A DNA stretch of 56,981 nucleotides, taken from positions 1 through 56,981 of the forward strand of contig PIYN01000005.1 of assembly GCA_003601775.1 (NCBI GenBank). The letters are read 5' to 3'. This DNA comes from Candidatus Bathyarchaeota archaeon. GTDB taxonomy: Archaea; Thermoproteota; Bathyarchaeia; TCS64; PIYN01. The notes beneath the pieces are model-generated. The model saw only the letters and a list, made by a program, of their open reading frames with translations. It made no database searches and was not told where the DNA came from. Below, one piece after another: positions 47,700 to 56,395 of the stretch. Numbering within the stretch: position 1 is the first letter of the stretch; each line of letters opens with the position of its first letter. The translations under genes and the position numbers were made by a program.

Positions 47700-50249
47700 A
47701 TGCAAGAGCGGAGAATCCCCTCTCCGGAGGAGTTCTTCGGCTTCAGGATGGGGGCTGATCGGAAGCTCGCCCGCTGGGACAAGATCGTCGAGTACTTCGA
47801 CCTGCTCGGCGAGAGGTCTCCTCGGATCAAGGTTGTCAGGCTTGGGAAGTCCACTGAGGGAAACCCCTTCATCTTGGCCATCATAACCTCCGCTGAGAAC
47901 ATGGAGAAGTTGGAGAAGATCCGGGAGATGAGCTGGCGTATCGCCCATCCGAAGGGGTTGTCGGAGGATGAGGTGGAGGAGATCATCAGGGAGGGGAAGA
48001 CGGTGGTGGCGATGACGATGAGCATCCACGCGACGGAGGTCGGGGGAACGCAGATGGCGCCGGAGCTCGCCTATGACCTCGTCACCTCAGAGGACCCCAC
48101 TATCCAGAGGATCCGGGAGAACGTCGTCTTCCTCCTCTTCCCCTGCTTCAACCCCGACGGCCAGATCATGGTCGTCGATTGGTATAACAAGTGGCTAGGA
48201 ACGGAGTACGAGGGCTGCCGCCTCCCCTGGCTCTACCATAAGTACACCGGCCACGATAACAACCGGGACGCCTTCACCCTCACCCAGGTCGAGTCCCAGA
48301 TGGTCTCCCGTGTCCTCTACCAAGAATGGTTCCCCCAGGCCTACATCGACTTCCACCACATGGGGAGTTACGGAGCCCGGTTCTATATACCCCCCTTCGC
48401 CAACCCGATAGATGAGAACGTGGACCCCCTCATCTGGGCGGAGCAGCAGCTCTACGGGGCCCATATGCTGGTGAAGCTGGAGGCCGCGGGTAAGACGGGG
48501 GTCGAGTACGCCGCGACCTACCCCGGGGAGTTCATGCCTACCTTCAACTACGTCCCCTGCTGGCACAACATCTGTGGGATGCTCACTGAGTCGGCGAGCG
48601 CGAGGCTCGCGACCCCCATCTACGTCCATTATCATCAGCTCCAGCCGAGTCGCCGTGGCCGACCGGAGTACAGGGCCCAGGTGAACTTCCCCCACCCCTG
48701 GCCCGGGGGCTGGTGGAGACTCAGGGATATCGTGGAGCAGCAGAAGATCGCGGCCCTCGCGACCCTGGAAGTCGCCGCGAACTTCCGGGAGAGGATCCTG
48801 AGGAATATGTACCTGAAGGCGATGCGGTCCATAAAGCGGGGGGAGGAGGAGCCGCCCTATGCCTTCATCATACCGCCCCACCAGCATGACCCCCTCACGG
48901 CCTACAAGCTCCTGAGGACCCTCCGTGCCCTTGGAGTGGAGATCCATAGGGCTGAGAGGGCCTTCACTGTCGGGGGCGTGACCTACCCCGCCGGGAGCTA
49001 CGTCATCTTCCTCTCTCAGACGGCGAGGCCCTTCCTCCTCTCCCTCCTCCGCAGGACCTTCTACCGGGACAGCCCCTGGACGAGGCAGAGGGATGGGACC
49101 CCCATCTCCCCCTATGACTTCGCCACTCAGACCCTGGCGGAGTTCATGGGCGTCAAGGTCGTGGAGGTCGCGGAGAGGTTCGAGGGAAGATTCAGGGAAC
49201 TCAGGGAGATAAGGTTCCCGAGGGGAGCCCTCCGCGGCGGTCCAGACCACGGTTACCTCCTCGATGGAAGGCTCAACGACAGCTTCAAGGCGGTTAACAG
49301 GCTCCTCAAGAGAGGGCTGAAGGTCTTCAGGGCTGAGGAGGAGGTCAGAGTCGGGGAGGAATTCTTCCCGAGGGGAGCCTTCTACATACCCAAGCAAGAA
49401 GGGGTCGTTGAGGCCTTGGAGAGGGAGGCGAGGGACCTCCACCTCACCTTCCACGCCCTCGACTCGGACCCTGAATTCAAGAAGCATGAGGTGAAGCCCC
49501 TGAGGATCGGGATCTATCAGCGGTACTACGGCGGCAACATGGACGAGGGGTGGACTCGGTGGCTCCTCGAGCAGTACGAGTTCGAGTATTCGACGGTGAA
49601 GGATAAGGGGATCAAGGAAGGGAAGATCGCCGAGAGGTATGACCTCCTGATCTTCCCGAGCGATGCTACCCCCATGATCACGGGGGAGAAATTGGAGGAG
49701 TACTTCCAGAAGCGGTTCAGAGGCCGATTTACCATGCCGAAGTACCCACCAGAATACCGAAGCGGTATAGGAAAGGAGGGTGTCAATAAGGTAAAGGAGT
49801 TCGTGGAGGCAGGCGGGACGCTTATAACCCTCAATGAGGCCTCCAACTTCGCCATAGAGGAGCTGAAGCTCCCGATCAACAACGTGGTGAAGGACCTCAG
49901 CCCCAAGGACTTCTTCTGCCCAGGCTCCACCCTCAAGGTGAAGGTGGACGGGACCAGCCCACTGGCCTACGGCATCCCCCAGGACTGCCTCATCCTCTTC
50001 CGCAACTCCCCTGTCTTCGCCGTGAAGCCTGGGGAGAGGAACGAGGACTACAGGGTCGTGGTCAGCTACCCCGAGGAGAGAATCCTCCAGAGCGGGTGGC
50101 TCATAGGGGAGAGGTATCTGAGCCGCAAGGCCGCGCTGATAGACGCGAGGATGGGTAAGGGTCGAGTCATCCTCTACGGGTTCTCCCCCCAGTTCAGGGC
50201 TCAGACACATGGCACCTTCAAGTTCTTCTTCAATGCCCTTATCGACTGA
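47700..50249 (+). CDS. Large M14-family zinc carboxypeptidase
   Basis: The product is 849 residues. The zinc motif is MSIHATEVGGTQMAPE (His and Glu) with the third ligand in YIDFHHMGSYGARFY, and FLLFPCFNPDGQIMVVDWY between. The remaining 500 residues are extra alpha/beta domains, including a glutamine-amidotransferase-like segment near 660-700. There is no signal peptide, so it may act in the cytosol on peptides. A TATA-like TTTTTATAG lies near 47669-47677, giving a nearly leaderless transcript at ATG 47700. Confidence 0.88.
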   Translation: MQERRIPSPEEFFGFRMGADRKLARWDKIVEYFDLLGERSPRIKVVRLGKSTEGNPFILAIITSAENMEKLEKIREMSWRIAHPKGLSEDEVEEIIREGKTVVAMTMSIHATEVGGTQMAPELAYDLVTSEDPTIQRIRENVVFLLFPCFNPDGQIMVVDWYNKWLGTEYEGCRLPWLYHKYTGHDNNRDAFTLTQVESQMVSRVLYQEWFPQAYIDFHHMGSYGARFYIPPFANPIDENVDPLIWAEQQLYGAHMLVKLEAAGKTGVEYAATYPGEFMPTFNYVPCWHNICGMLTESASARLATPIYVHYHQLQPSRRGRPEYRAQVNFPHPWPGGWWRLRDIVEQQKIAALATLEVAANFRERILRNMYLKAMRSIKRGEEEPPYAFIIPPHQHDPLTAYKLLRTLRALGVEIHRAERAFTVGGVTYPAGSYVIFLSQTARPFLLSLLRRTFYRDSPWTRQRDGTPISPYDFATQTLAEFMGVKVVEVAERFEGRFRELREIRFPRGALRGGPDHGYLLDGRLNDSFKAVNRLLKRGLKVFRAEEEVRVGEEFFPRGAFYIPKQEGVVEALEREARDLHLTFHALDSDPEFKKHEVKPLRIGIYQRYYGGNMDEGWTRWLLEQYEFEYSTVKDKGIKEGKIAERYDLLIFPSDATPMITGEKLEEYFQKRFRGRFTMPKYPPEYRSGIGKEGVNKVKEFVEAGGTLITLNEASNFAIEELKLPINNVVKDLSPKDFFCPGSTLKVKVDGTSPLAYGIPQDCLILFRNSPVFAVKPGERNEDYRVVVSYPEERILQSGWLIGERYLSRKAALIDARMGKGRVILYGFSPQFRAQTHGTFKFFFNALID

Positions 50250-50265
50250 AGCCAACAACCCCCTA

Positions 50266-50271
50266 TTTTTT
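50266..50271 (+). terminator. T-run after the M14 gene
   Basis: CCCCTA followed by six T lies 17 bases after the stop codon, fitting archaeal termination. Confidence 0.4.
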
Positions 50272-50414
50272 CCCACCACTTGATTCTGAATAAGTTTTGT
50301 TGAAGTTACTTCCCACCTTCTGGGATGCATCTCCTCCGGGAGGTGAGGACTCAAGTTGACAGCGCCGATTAATTTAGCGAAAAATTTTATACTGAATATG
50401 TTCAACATACTAGG

Positions 50415-51626
50415 ATGTCTATCGAAAGTCTCGTGAAGAAAGAGATACGAGGACCAGTCAGAATATCTCCCACCCGATTGAGGCTTAAGATGCCTCCAGA
50501 TGTGATAAGCTTGGCCGCCGGCGATCCAAACTTTCTTCTACCCGAGTATATCGCCGACGCAGTCTACAAGGCGATACGAGAAGGTTACACCCATTACTGC
50601 TTTGGGGGTGATCCTGAACTCAAGGAGGCCATAGCACGCTACTACAAGAAGTTCGGGTATGAGGCCGATCCGATGAAACAAGTGATCATCACAGCAGGCG
50701 GATCACAGGGCATCTTTCAAGCGTACGCCACGATTTTGAACCCAGGCGATGAAGTTATTGCCTTTGACCCATCCTACGGTGGCGGGAGGAGCCCTCTCAG
50801 ATACTTCGGTGCAAAACTCGTCTTTTCGCCGATGAAGAAGGACGCCGAAGGTTACTTCCGAATCGACATTGAGGCTTTGAAGGAGAAAATCACTGAGAAG
50901 ACCAAGGCCCTATATATGGAAAATCCTGGCAATCCCACGGGGATAGTCTATACCAAGGAGGAGTTAGAGGCAATAGCTGATTTGGCGAAGGATCACAACT
51001 TTATAGTAATCTCAGACGAGATCTACACTGAGTTCATCTGGGGTGGCAAGAAGCACATCCCTATCATATCGCTCCCAGATATGGAGGATCGGACGATAGT
51101 TATCATGGCCATGACAAAGATGTTCGCTTGGGCAGGCATGAGGACGGGCTGGATCATCTCAGGGCCAAATCTTACATCCTACATCAATCGCGTACCGACT
51201 GGGATCACTGGGGTGCCTTGGCCTATCCAGAAGGCTGCAATCGTCGCCTTGAATGGCCCCTGGGACTTCGTCAAGGGTCAGGCTGCGGAGTACGAGGAAC
51301 GGATCGATTACTGTGTGAAACGGTTGAATGAGATGCCTAACATCAAATGCGTCAAGCCTGAAGGAGCCTTCTACCTCTTCCCAGATATCTCTGCGACAGG
51401 CCTCAAATCCGCTGAATTCTGTGCCAAACTCTTCGAACAGGAGAAGTTGAGGATCGTCCCAGGTTCGGCATATGGCCCCGCAGTAGGTGAGGGTCATGTC
51501 CGCATAGCACTTGTCAGACCCTTGTCAACTCAAACCATGCCGTCTTGGTTCAAGGTAGAACCTGATAAAACACTTGAAGCGGCCATGGATAGGTTAGAAA
51601 GATTCACCAAAAGTCTGGCGAAGTAG
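50415..51626 (+). CDS. Class I/II PLP aminotransferase
   Basis: The product is 403 residues. VISLAAGDPNFLLPEYIADA, the pyridine-stacking ITAGGSQGIFQAYAT region, MENPGNPTGIVYTKEELEAI, VISDEIYTEFIW and the PLP lysine in MAMTKMFAWAGMRTGWI give the aspartate-aminotransferase fold. The carboxylate Arg lies in HVRIALVRPLS. Aspartate, 2-aminoadipate/leucine or aromatic substrates are possible. It is AT-richer, with more varied codons than its neighbours, which may indicate separate origin. A TATA-like TTTTATACT lies near 50385-50393. Confidence 0.9.
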   Translation: MSIESLVKKEIRGPVRISPTRLRLKMPPDVISLAAGDPNFLLPEYIADAVYKAIREGYTHYCFGGDPELKEAIARYYKKFGYEADPMKQVIITAGGSQGIFQAYATILNPGDEVIAFDPSYGGGRSPLRYFGAKLVFSPMKKDAEGYFRIDIEALKEKITEKTKALYMENPGNPTGIVYTKEELEAIADLAKDHNFIVISDEIYTEFIWGGKKHIPIISLPDMEDRTIVIMAMTKMFAWAGMRTGWIISGPNLTSYINRVPTGITGVPWPIQKAAIVALNGPWDFVKGQAAEYEERIDYCVKRLNEMPNIKCVKPEGAFYLFPDISATGLKSAEFCAKLFEQEKLRIVPGSAYGPAVGEGHVRIALVRPLSTQTMPSWFKVEPDKTLEAAMDRLERFTKSLAK

Positions 51627-51642
51627 CTTCCCGCCTTTACCC

Positions 51643-51648
51643 TTTTTT
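51643..51648 (+). terminator. T-run after the aminotransferase gene
   Basis: CC followed by six T lies 17 bases after the stop at 51624-51626. Confidence 0.4.
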
Positions 51649-51877
51649 GCTTTGTGGACTAATTATACTGTTGGTATATCAAAACCGCCATTTTTGGTTA
51701 TAAATAGATCAGAGAGGGAGAAATTTTCCCTTTTCTCCCAGCCTCGAATATGGTTGAAAATGAGTTGAAATAGAAAAAGAGACCGAAATCAGTCTCTTCA
51801 AATAATTAACCCATGGGTGACCTATGTTTCAAATTTATCTGGAGTTTGTCCTCCTGCGGGTGGTGGCGTTGCCCACC
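51649..51877. other. AT-rich spacer, nothing recognised
   Basis: This is a spacer between the aminotransferase and the convergent small gene. No gene, RNA fold or clear repeat was found. Confidence 0.4.
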
Positions 51878-52267
51878 TCACTCCTCGTAGCTGTATCCGA
51901 TGAGAGACAGGTATTCCAGGCCCCCGGCCATGAGGCTCATCTTCACGGTGGGCTCGAGCTGACTCTGATAGTGAGTTATGAAGTGCCTCAGTGTCTCGGT
52001 TCCCAGGTTCCTGTAGCTGATATCTAAGACCTTCAGACCTCCACCTTCCTTCTCCTTCGTCAAGAGCAGGACGACGAACTCCTTGAGGTCTCTCCTCTCC
52101 AATATCTCCTTCAAGCAGTCCATGGGATCATCATCCTCGCAGTCGAAGAAGATACGGGTCTCTTCTTCGAAGAACCTCCTGAACTTGTATCTGGGGATTA
52201 TGAGACCCCGGAACTCCTGCTCAACCCTATCCAAGTAGGTGTTGCCCTCTACGACCTTTCCGGACAA
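51878..52267 (-). CDS. Unknown small acidic protein
   Basis: The product is 129 residues. The middle is strongly acidic with RIFFDCEDDDPMDCLKEILE, flanked by basic RLIIPRYKFRRFFEEE-like segments. The end reads MAGGLEYLSLIGYSYEE. No membrane segment or signal peptide is seen. The family is not recognised. It is divergent from the MBL gene at 52375. Confidence 0.6.
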   Translation of the reverse strand: MSGKVVEGNTYLDRVEQEFRGLIIPRYKFRRFFEEETRIFFDCEDDDPMDCLKEILERRDLKEFVVLLLTKEKEGGGLKVLDISYRNLGTETLRHFITHYQSQLEPTVKMSLMAGGLEYLSLIGYSYEE

Positions 52268-52374
52268 CCTTACACCTCTGATAAAAACTATCTAACCCAA
52301 GATAAAATTAAGGGTCCCCAGAGCGGAGATGCCTTTTTATCCCCTAACCTCCATAATTAAGGAGAGGTGTTGAT

Positions 52375-53016
52375 ATGGTTGAGGTCTTGAAGGGAGTCCA
52401 TGTCATAGACCTCTCAGAGGAGGGGGGGCTCCCCCTGGAGTGCTACCTCCTCAACTGCGATGAGGGGGTCGTCCTCATAGACACGGGGATGCTCCCCTCG
52501 GCGATAGAGAGGATCGAGGCGGAGCTGAGAGCGATGGGGAAGAAATGGGACGATATCAAGGTCTGCCTCATCACCCACAGGCACGGAGACCACATAAGGA
52601 ACCTGGCGAGGGTGAAGGAGCTCTCAGGCGCCGAGGTCATGGCCCATGAGGGGGACGTGGGGGAGATCGAGAAGGCGACGGGGGTCGAGGTGAAGGGCCT
52701 GAAGCATGGGGAGAGGCTCCCCTACTGCGGTGGGATAGAGGTCGTCCACGTCCCCGGGCACTCGGAGGGGAACTGCTGCTACTACCTCCCTGAGAGGAGG
52801 TTGATGATCGCCGGGGATACCCTCTTCGCCGACGAGGAGGGGGCTCTATCACCGCCGCCGGAGAGGTACTGCCTCGACGTGGAGCAGGCGAGGCGTGAGA
52901 TCAAGAGGCTCCTCGACTATGACTTCGACGTCCTCCTCGTCACCCATGGCAGGAACACCATGAGGGATGCGCGGGAGAAGGTCAGGGAACTCTGCGAAAA
53001 AATAGGGGTGGCCTAA
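52375..53016 (+). CDS. Metallo-beta-lactamase-fold hydrolase
   Basis: The product is 213 residues. The metal motif ITHRHGDHIRNLARV is preceded by VLIDTGMLPSAIERI and followed by HVPGHSEGNCCYYLP, MIAGDTLFADEEG and VTHGRNTM. This is the glyoxalase II-like architecture; the substrate (thioester, phosphodiester or other) is not readable. A GGAGAGG lies 7 bases before ATG 52375. The gene overlaps the DUF1805 gene convergently by 4 bases. Confidence 0.88.
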   Translation: MVEVLKGVHVIDLSEEGGLPLECYLLNCDEGVVLIDTGMLPSAIERIEAELRAMGKKWDDIKVCLITHRHGDHIRNLARVKELSGAEVMAHEGDVGEIEKATGVEVKGLKHGERLPYCGGIEVVHVPGHSEGNCCYYLPERRLMIAGDTLFADEEGALSPPPERYCLDVEQARREIKRLLDYDFDVLLVTHGRNTMRDAREKVRELCEKIGVA

Positions 53017-53306
53017 GCCAGCCTCCCCAGGACCTCCCTCACCACGGCGCCGGGCTCGATCCCCAGCTCCCTCGCCTTAGAGGTGACACCCTCCACCTCC
53101 GCCTTCAGGACGTCCTCCACACTCCTCACCCCGCTGACGACGATCGCCGCTGCCCCGATCCTCTCAGCCACCTCCAGGTTTAGGTAGCCGCACATGATGA
53201 AGCCCTTATTCCCCACTATGAGGAGGAGGGGAGGGGAGCCCGGGAGCTCCGCCCTGAACCCCAGGAAGGAGTCCCCGTCCACCTTCACCTTGGTTATCTG
53301 AAACAT
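53013..53306 (-). CDS. DUF1805 (YunC-like) protein
   Basis: The product is 97 residues. GFRAELPGSPPLLLIVGNKG, FIMCGYLNLEVAERIGAAA and VVSGVRSVEDVLKAEVEGVT match the DUF1805/YunC family of small trimeric proteins of unknown function. It is a conserved archaeal gene and usually stands alone. ATG 53306 precedes MFQITKVKVDGDSFLGF. Confidence 0.88.
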   Translation of the reverse strand: MFQITKVKVDGDSFLGFRAELPGSPPLLLIVGNKGFIMCGYLNLEVAERIGAAAIVVSGVRSVEDVLKAEVEGVTSKARELGIEPGAVVREVLGRLA

Positions 53307-53415
53307 CTCTCCACCCCTTGAGAAGGGGTGGGGGCTCGATTTAATCTTTGTCCATGGAGCCCTTGAAATGGTTTTTATGGTGGCCCTTCAACTTAGATCA
53401 GGGTTGGATGGGTCG

Positions 53416-56277
53416 ATGAGCGGTGAGGACGTCTTCTCCCTCCTCTGCAGGCCTCTGCGTAGGCTGATCGAGGAGAGGGGCTTCAAGGAGCCGACGGAGC
53501 CGCAGAGGCGGGCGATCCCCCATATCCTGAGGGGGGAGAACGTCCTCCTCATCAGCCCGACGGCGACGGGGAAGACGGAGGCCGCCATCCTCCCCGTCCT
53601 CCACCTCTACCTCATGAGCGGGGAGAAGAAGCCCGGGATCAAGATCCTCTACATCACCCCCCTCAGGGCCTTGAACAGGGATATCCTCGACAGGCTGATG
53701 TGGTGGTGCACGAAGCTCGACCTGAACGTGGCGGTGAGGCATGGGGACTCCTCGGACGTGGAGAGGACGAGGCAGAGGAGGAGCCCCCCAGACCTCCTCA
53801 TCACGACCCCCGAGACGCTCCAGGCCGTCCTCCTCGGGAGGGTGATCAGGAGGTACCTCCGCGCCGTCAAATGGGTGATAGTGGATGAGATACATGAGCT
53901 CGCCGATAACAAGAGGGGGAGCCAGCTCTCCCTCGCCCTCGAGAGGCTGAGGGAGGTCGCGGAGGAGGAGTTCCAGCTCATCGGCCTCAGCGCGACGATA
54001 GGGAGCCCCGAGAAGGTGGGAGCCTTCCTCGTCGGCGTGGAGCGCCCCGTCGAGGTCATCAGGGTCCCTGTGGCCAGGTCGATGGAGCTGAGGATCGTCT
54101 ACCCGGAGCCCAGGGCCGAGGACTACGAGCTCGCCGAGAGGCTCTACACCTTCCCTGAGGTCGCGGCGAGGCTCAGGGTCATGAGGGAGTTGATCGAGGG
54201 GGAGAGGACGACGCTCATCTTCACCAACACCCGGTCCATCTCCGAGATCCTCGCGAGCAGGTTCAGGGTCTGGGACCTGGACTTCCCCCTCAGCATCCAC
54301 CACGGCTCCCTGGCGAAGCCCTCGAGGATCGCGGCGGAGAGCGGCCTGAAGTCGGGGAACCTCAGGACCGTCGTCTGCACCTCCTCCCTGGAGCTGGGCA
54401 TAGACATCGGGCACATCGACCTCGTCATCCAGTACATGTCCCCCCGCCAGGTCACGAGGCTCCTCCAGAGGGTGGGGAGGAGCGGGCACAGGGTGGGGAG
54501 GGTGGCGAAGGGCGTCGTCGTGACCATGAACTCAGACGATACACTGGAGTCGATGGTCATCTGCAGGAAGGCCCTGAGGGAGGAGCTGGAGCCCGTGGAG
54601 ATCCCCGAGAAGCCCTACGACGTCCTCATAAACCAGATCGTGGCGGAGCTGATACCCCGGGGGCGCCTCTACTTCTACCAGATCCTCAGAGTCTTCAGGA
54701 GGGCCTACCCCTTCAGGGACCTCACCGAGGAGGACCTCCGCTTCGTGGGGGAGTACATGCATAACCGGTTCCCACGCCTCGCCTGGCTCTCCATGGAGGA
54801 CCAGCTCTTCCTCAAGCCACGGGGGAGCAAGAGGTCCATCTACCGATACTTCTTCTCCAACCTCTCCATGATCCCCGATGAGAAGGACTACCTCGTCCTC
54901 AACGAGGAGGATGAGACGCCCCTGGGGATCCTCCACGAGGCCTTCGTCGCCGAGTATGGGCGTCCGGGCGTCAAGTTCATCATCCGTGGGAGGCCGTGGA
55001 AGATCCTCAACGTCCACGAGGACAAGATCTACGTGAAGCCCGAGGAAGACCCGACGGGCGCGATACCGAGCTGGGTGGGGGAGGAGATCCCCGTCCCCTT
55101 GGAGGTCGCCCTTGAGGTGGGGAGGATCAAGGGGCTCGTGGAGGAGAGGCTCAGGGAGGGGAAGGCGGTCGGGGAGGTCGTCGAGGAGCTGGCCGCTACC
55201 TACCCGGCCGACGCTCGGACGATAGAGCGGGCGATCGCGGAGGTCGTGGAGCAGGTGGAGAGGGGGCTCCCGGTCCCGACGGATAGGAGGGTCGTCGTGG
55301 AGGACTGGGAGGGGAACGTCATCGTCCACGCCAACTTCGGCTCCCTCGTCAACCGGACCCTCGCGAGGCTCCTCGGCCACCTCATCTCGGAGGAGACGGG
55401 ATACCCCGTCGGCGTCCAGCAGGACCCCTACAGGGTGGTGGTCCAGACGGCCGGGGGTCTCGACTCCTCCTGGATCGTGGAAAGGCTGAGGCACCTGGCG
55501 GAGAGGGACTTGGAGGGGATTCTCCGGAGCGCCGTCGTGAAGACGGGTCTCTTCAAGAGGAGGCTGATCCACGTGGCGAGGAAGGCCGGCGCCCTCAGCA
55601 AGTACGCGAACTTCAGCAACATCACCTTGGAGCGGCTGATAAAGAGCTTCGAGAACACCGCCATCTTCGAGGAGGCGATAAAGGACACGATGAGGAAGGA
55701 CCTCGACGTGAAGAACACGATGGTCCTCCTGGAGAAGATGAGCCGTGGCGAGATCGAGGTGGTGAGGATCGAGACGGGTGGGGAGATCTCGCCCCTGGGG
55801 AGGGTCGGGATCGAGCAGGTGAGGATGAAGACGGATATCGTCCCACCGGAGAGGATGACGAGAATCATATTGGAGTCGGCGAAGGCGAGGCTCCTCAACG
55901 AGTCGAGGACCCTGGCCTGCTTCAACTGCCACAAATACGTCCAAGTGATGAGGATCAGGGATCTCCCCGACGAGATCCGGTGCCCCCTCTGCGGCTCCAC
56001 CGAGATCGGCGTCCTCGCCCGGGAGGAGCCGGAGGTCAGGAGGCTCTTCGAGAGGGAGGAGAGGGGCGCCTCGATAAAGGAGAGGTGGTGGGCGAGGGCG
56101 AAGGGGTCGGCCCGCCTTATCTCCGCCTATGGGAAGAGGGCCGCCATCGTCCTCGCCGGGAGGGTCAGCCTCGAGGACGCCGAGGAGATCCTTGAGGAGA
56201 CCGAGGGCCTCTCGGACCAGTTTTTCGAGCGGATTCTGGAGGCGGAGAGGAAGGCCCTTAGGAAGAGGTTCCTCTGA
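53416..56277 (+). CDS. Lhr-type large DEAD/DEAH-box helicase
   Basis: The product is 953 residues from ATG 53416 (the frame opens at 53368). Helicase motifs: LISPTATGKTEAAILPVLH (Walker A), YITPLRALNRDILDRLM, LITTPETLQAVLL, IVDEIHELADNKRGSQL (DEIH), LIGLSATIG, VCTSSLELGIDIGHIDLVIQ and LLQRVGRSGHRVG. The C-terminal winged-helix/Lhr core follows, and a zinc-binding end has CFNCHKYVQV and RCPLCGSTEI. Lhr unwinds DNA and RNA-DNA hybrids 3'-5' and acts in repair. A TATA-like GTTTTTATGG (53371-53380) favours the later start. Confidence 0.93.
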   Translation: MSGEDVFSLLCRPLRRLIEERGFKEPTEPQRRAIPHILRGENVLLISPTATGKTEAAILPVLHLYLMSGEKKPGIKILYITPLRALNRDILDRLMWWCTKLDLNVAVRHGDSSDVERTRQRRSPPDLLITTPETLQAVLLGRVIRRYLRAVKWVIVDEIHELADNKRGSQLSLALERLREVAEEEFQLIGLSATIGSPEKVGAFLVGVERPVEVIRVPVARSMELRIVYPEPRAEDYELAERLYTFPEVAARLRVMRELIEGERTTLIFTNTRSISEILASRFRVWDLDFPLSIHHGSLAKPSRIAAESGLKSGNLRTVVCTSSLELGIDIGHIDLVIQYMSPRQVTRLLQRVGRSGHRVGRVAKGVVVTMNSDDTLESMVICRKALREELEPVEIPEKPYDVLINQIVAELIPRGRLYFYQILRVFRRAYPFRDLTEEDLRFVGEYMHNRFPRLAWLSMEDQLFLKPRGSKRSIYRYFFSNLSMIPDEKDYLVLNEEDETPLGILHEAFVAEYGRPGVKFIIRGRPWKILNVHEDKIYVKPEEDPTGAIPSWVGEEIPVPLEVALEVGRIKGLVEERLREGKAVGEVVEELAATYPADARTIERAIAEVVEQVERGLPVPTDRRVVVEDWEGNVIVHANFGSLVNRTLARLLGHLISEETGYPVGVQQDPYRVVVQTAGGLDSSWIVERLRHLAERDLEGILRSAVVKTGLFKRRLIHVARKAGALSKYANFSNITLERLIKSFENTAIFEEAIKDTMRKDLDVKNTMVLLEKMSRGEIEVVRIETGGEISPLGRVGIEQVRMKTDIVPPERMTRIILESAKARLLNESRTLACFNCHKYVQVMRIRDLPDEIRCPLCGSTEIGVLAREEPEVRRLFEREERGASIKERWWARAKGSARLISAYGKRAAIVLAGRVSLEDAEEILEETEGLSDQFFERILEAERKALRKRFL

Positions 56278-56395
56278 CCGATAGGTAAGGGGTTCTCAGG
56301 GAGCTCACCGTTCATGGGGGCTAAGTAGATGAGACCTCTTCGAGGGGGGAGACTATTTATGAATCGTTCAGGTAATCCTCTTTGGTGAGAGCTAT

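Noticed and set aside
48195-50408. 737-codon open frame on the minus strand opposite the M14 peptidase
   Set aside because: It mirrors the GC-rich third-position bias of the real gene, is full of Leu, Glu, Asp, Pro and Arg with no family motif, and the plus strand has clear zinc-peptidase residues.
54532-55944. 470-codon minus-strand frame inside the Lhr helicase gene
   Set aside because: Low-complexity His/Asp/Leu/Pro-rich shadow of the helicase; no start signal or recognised domain.
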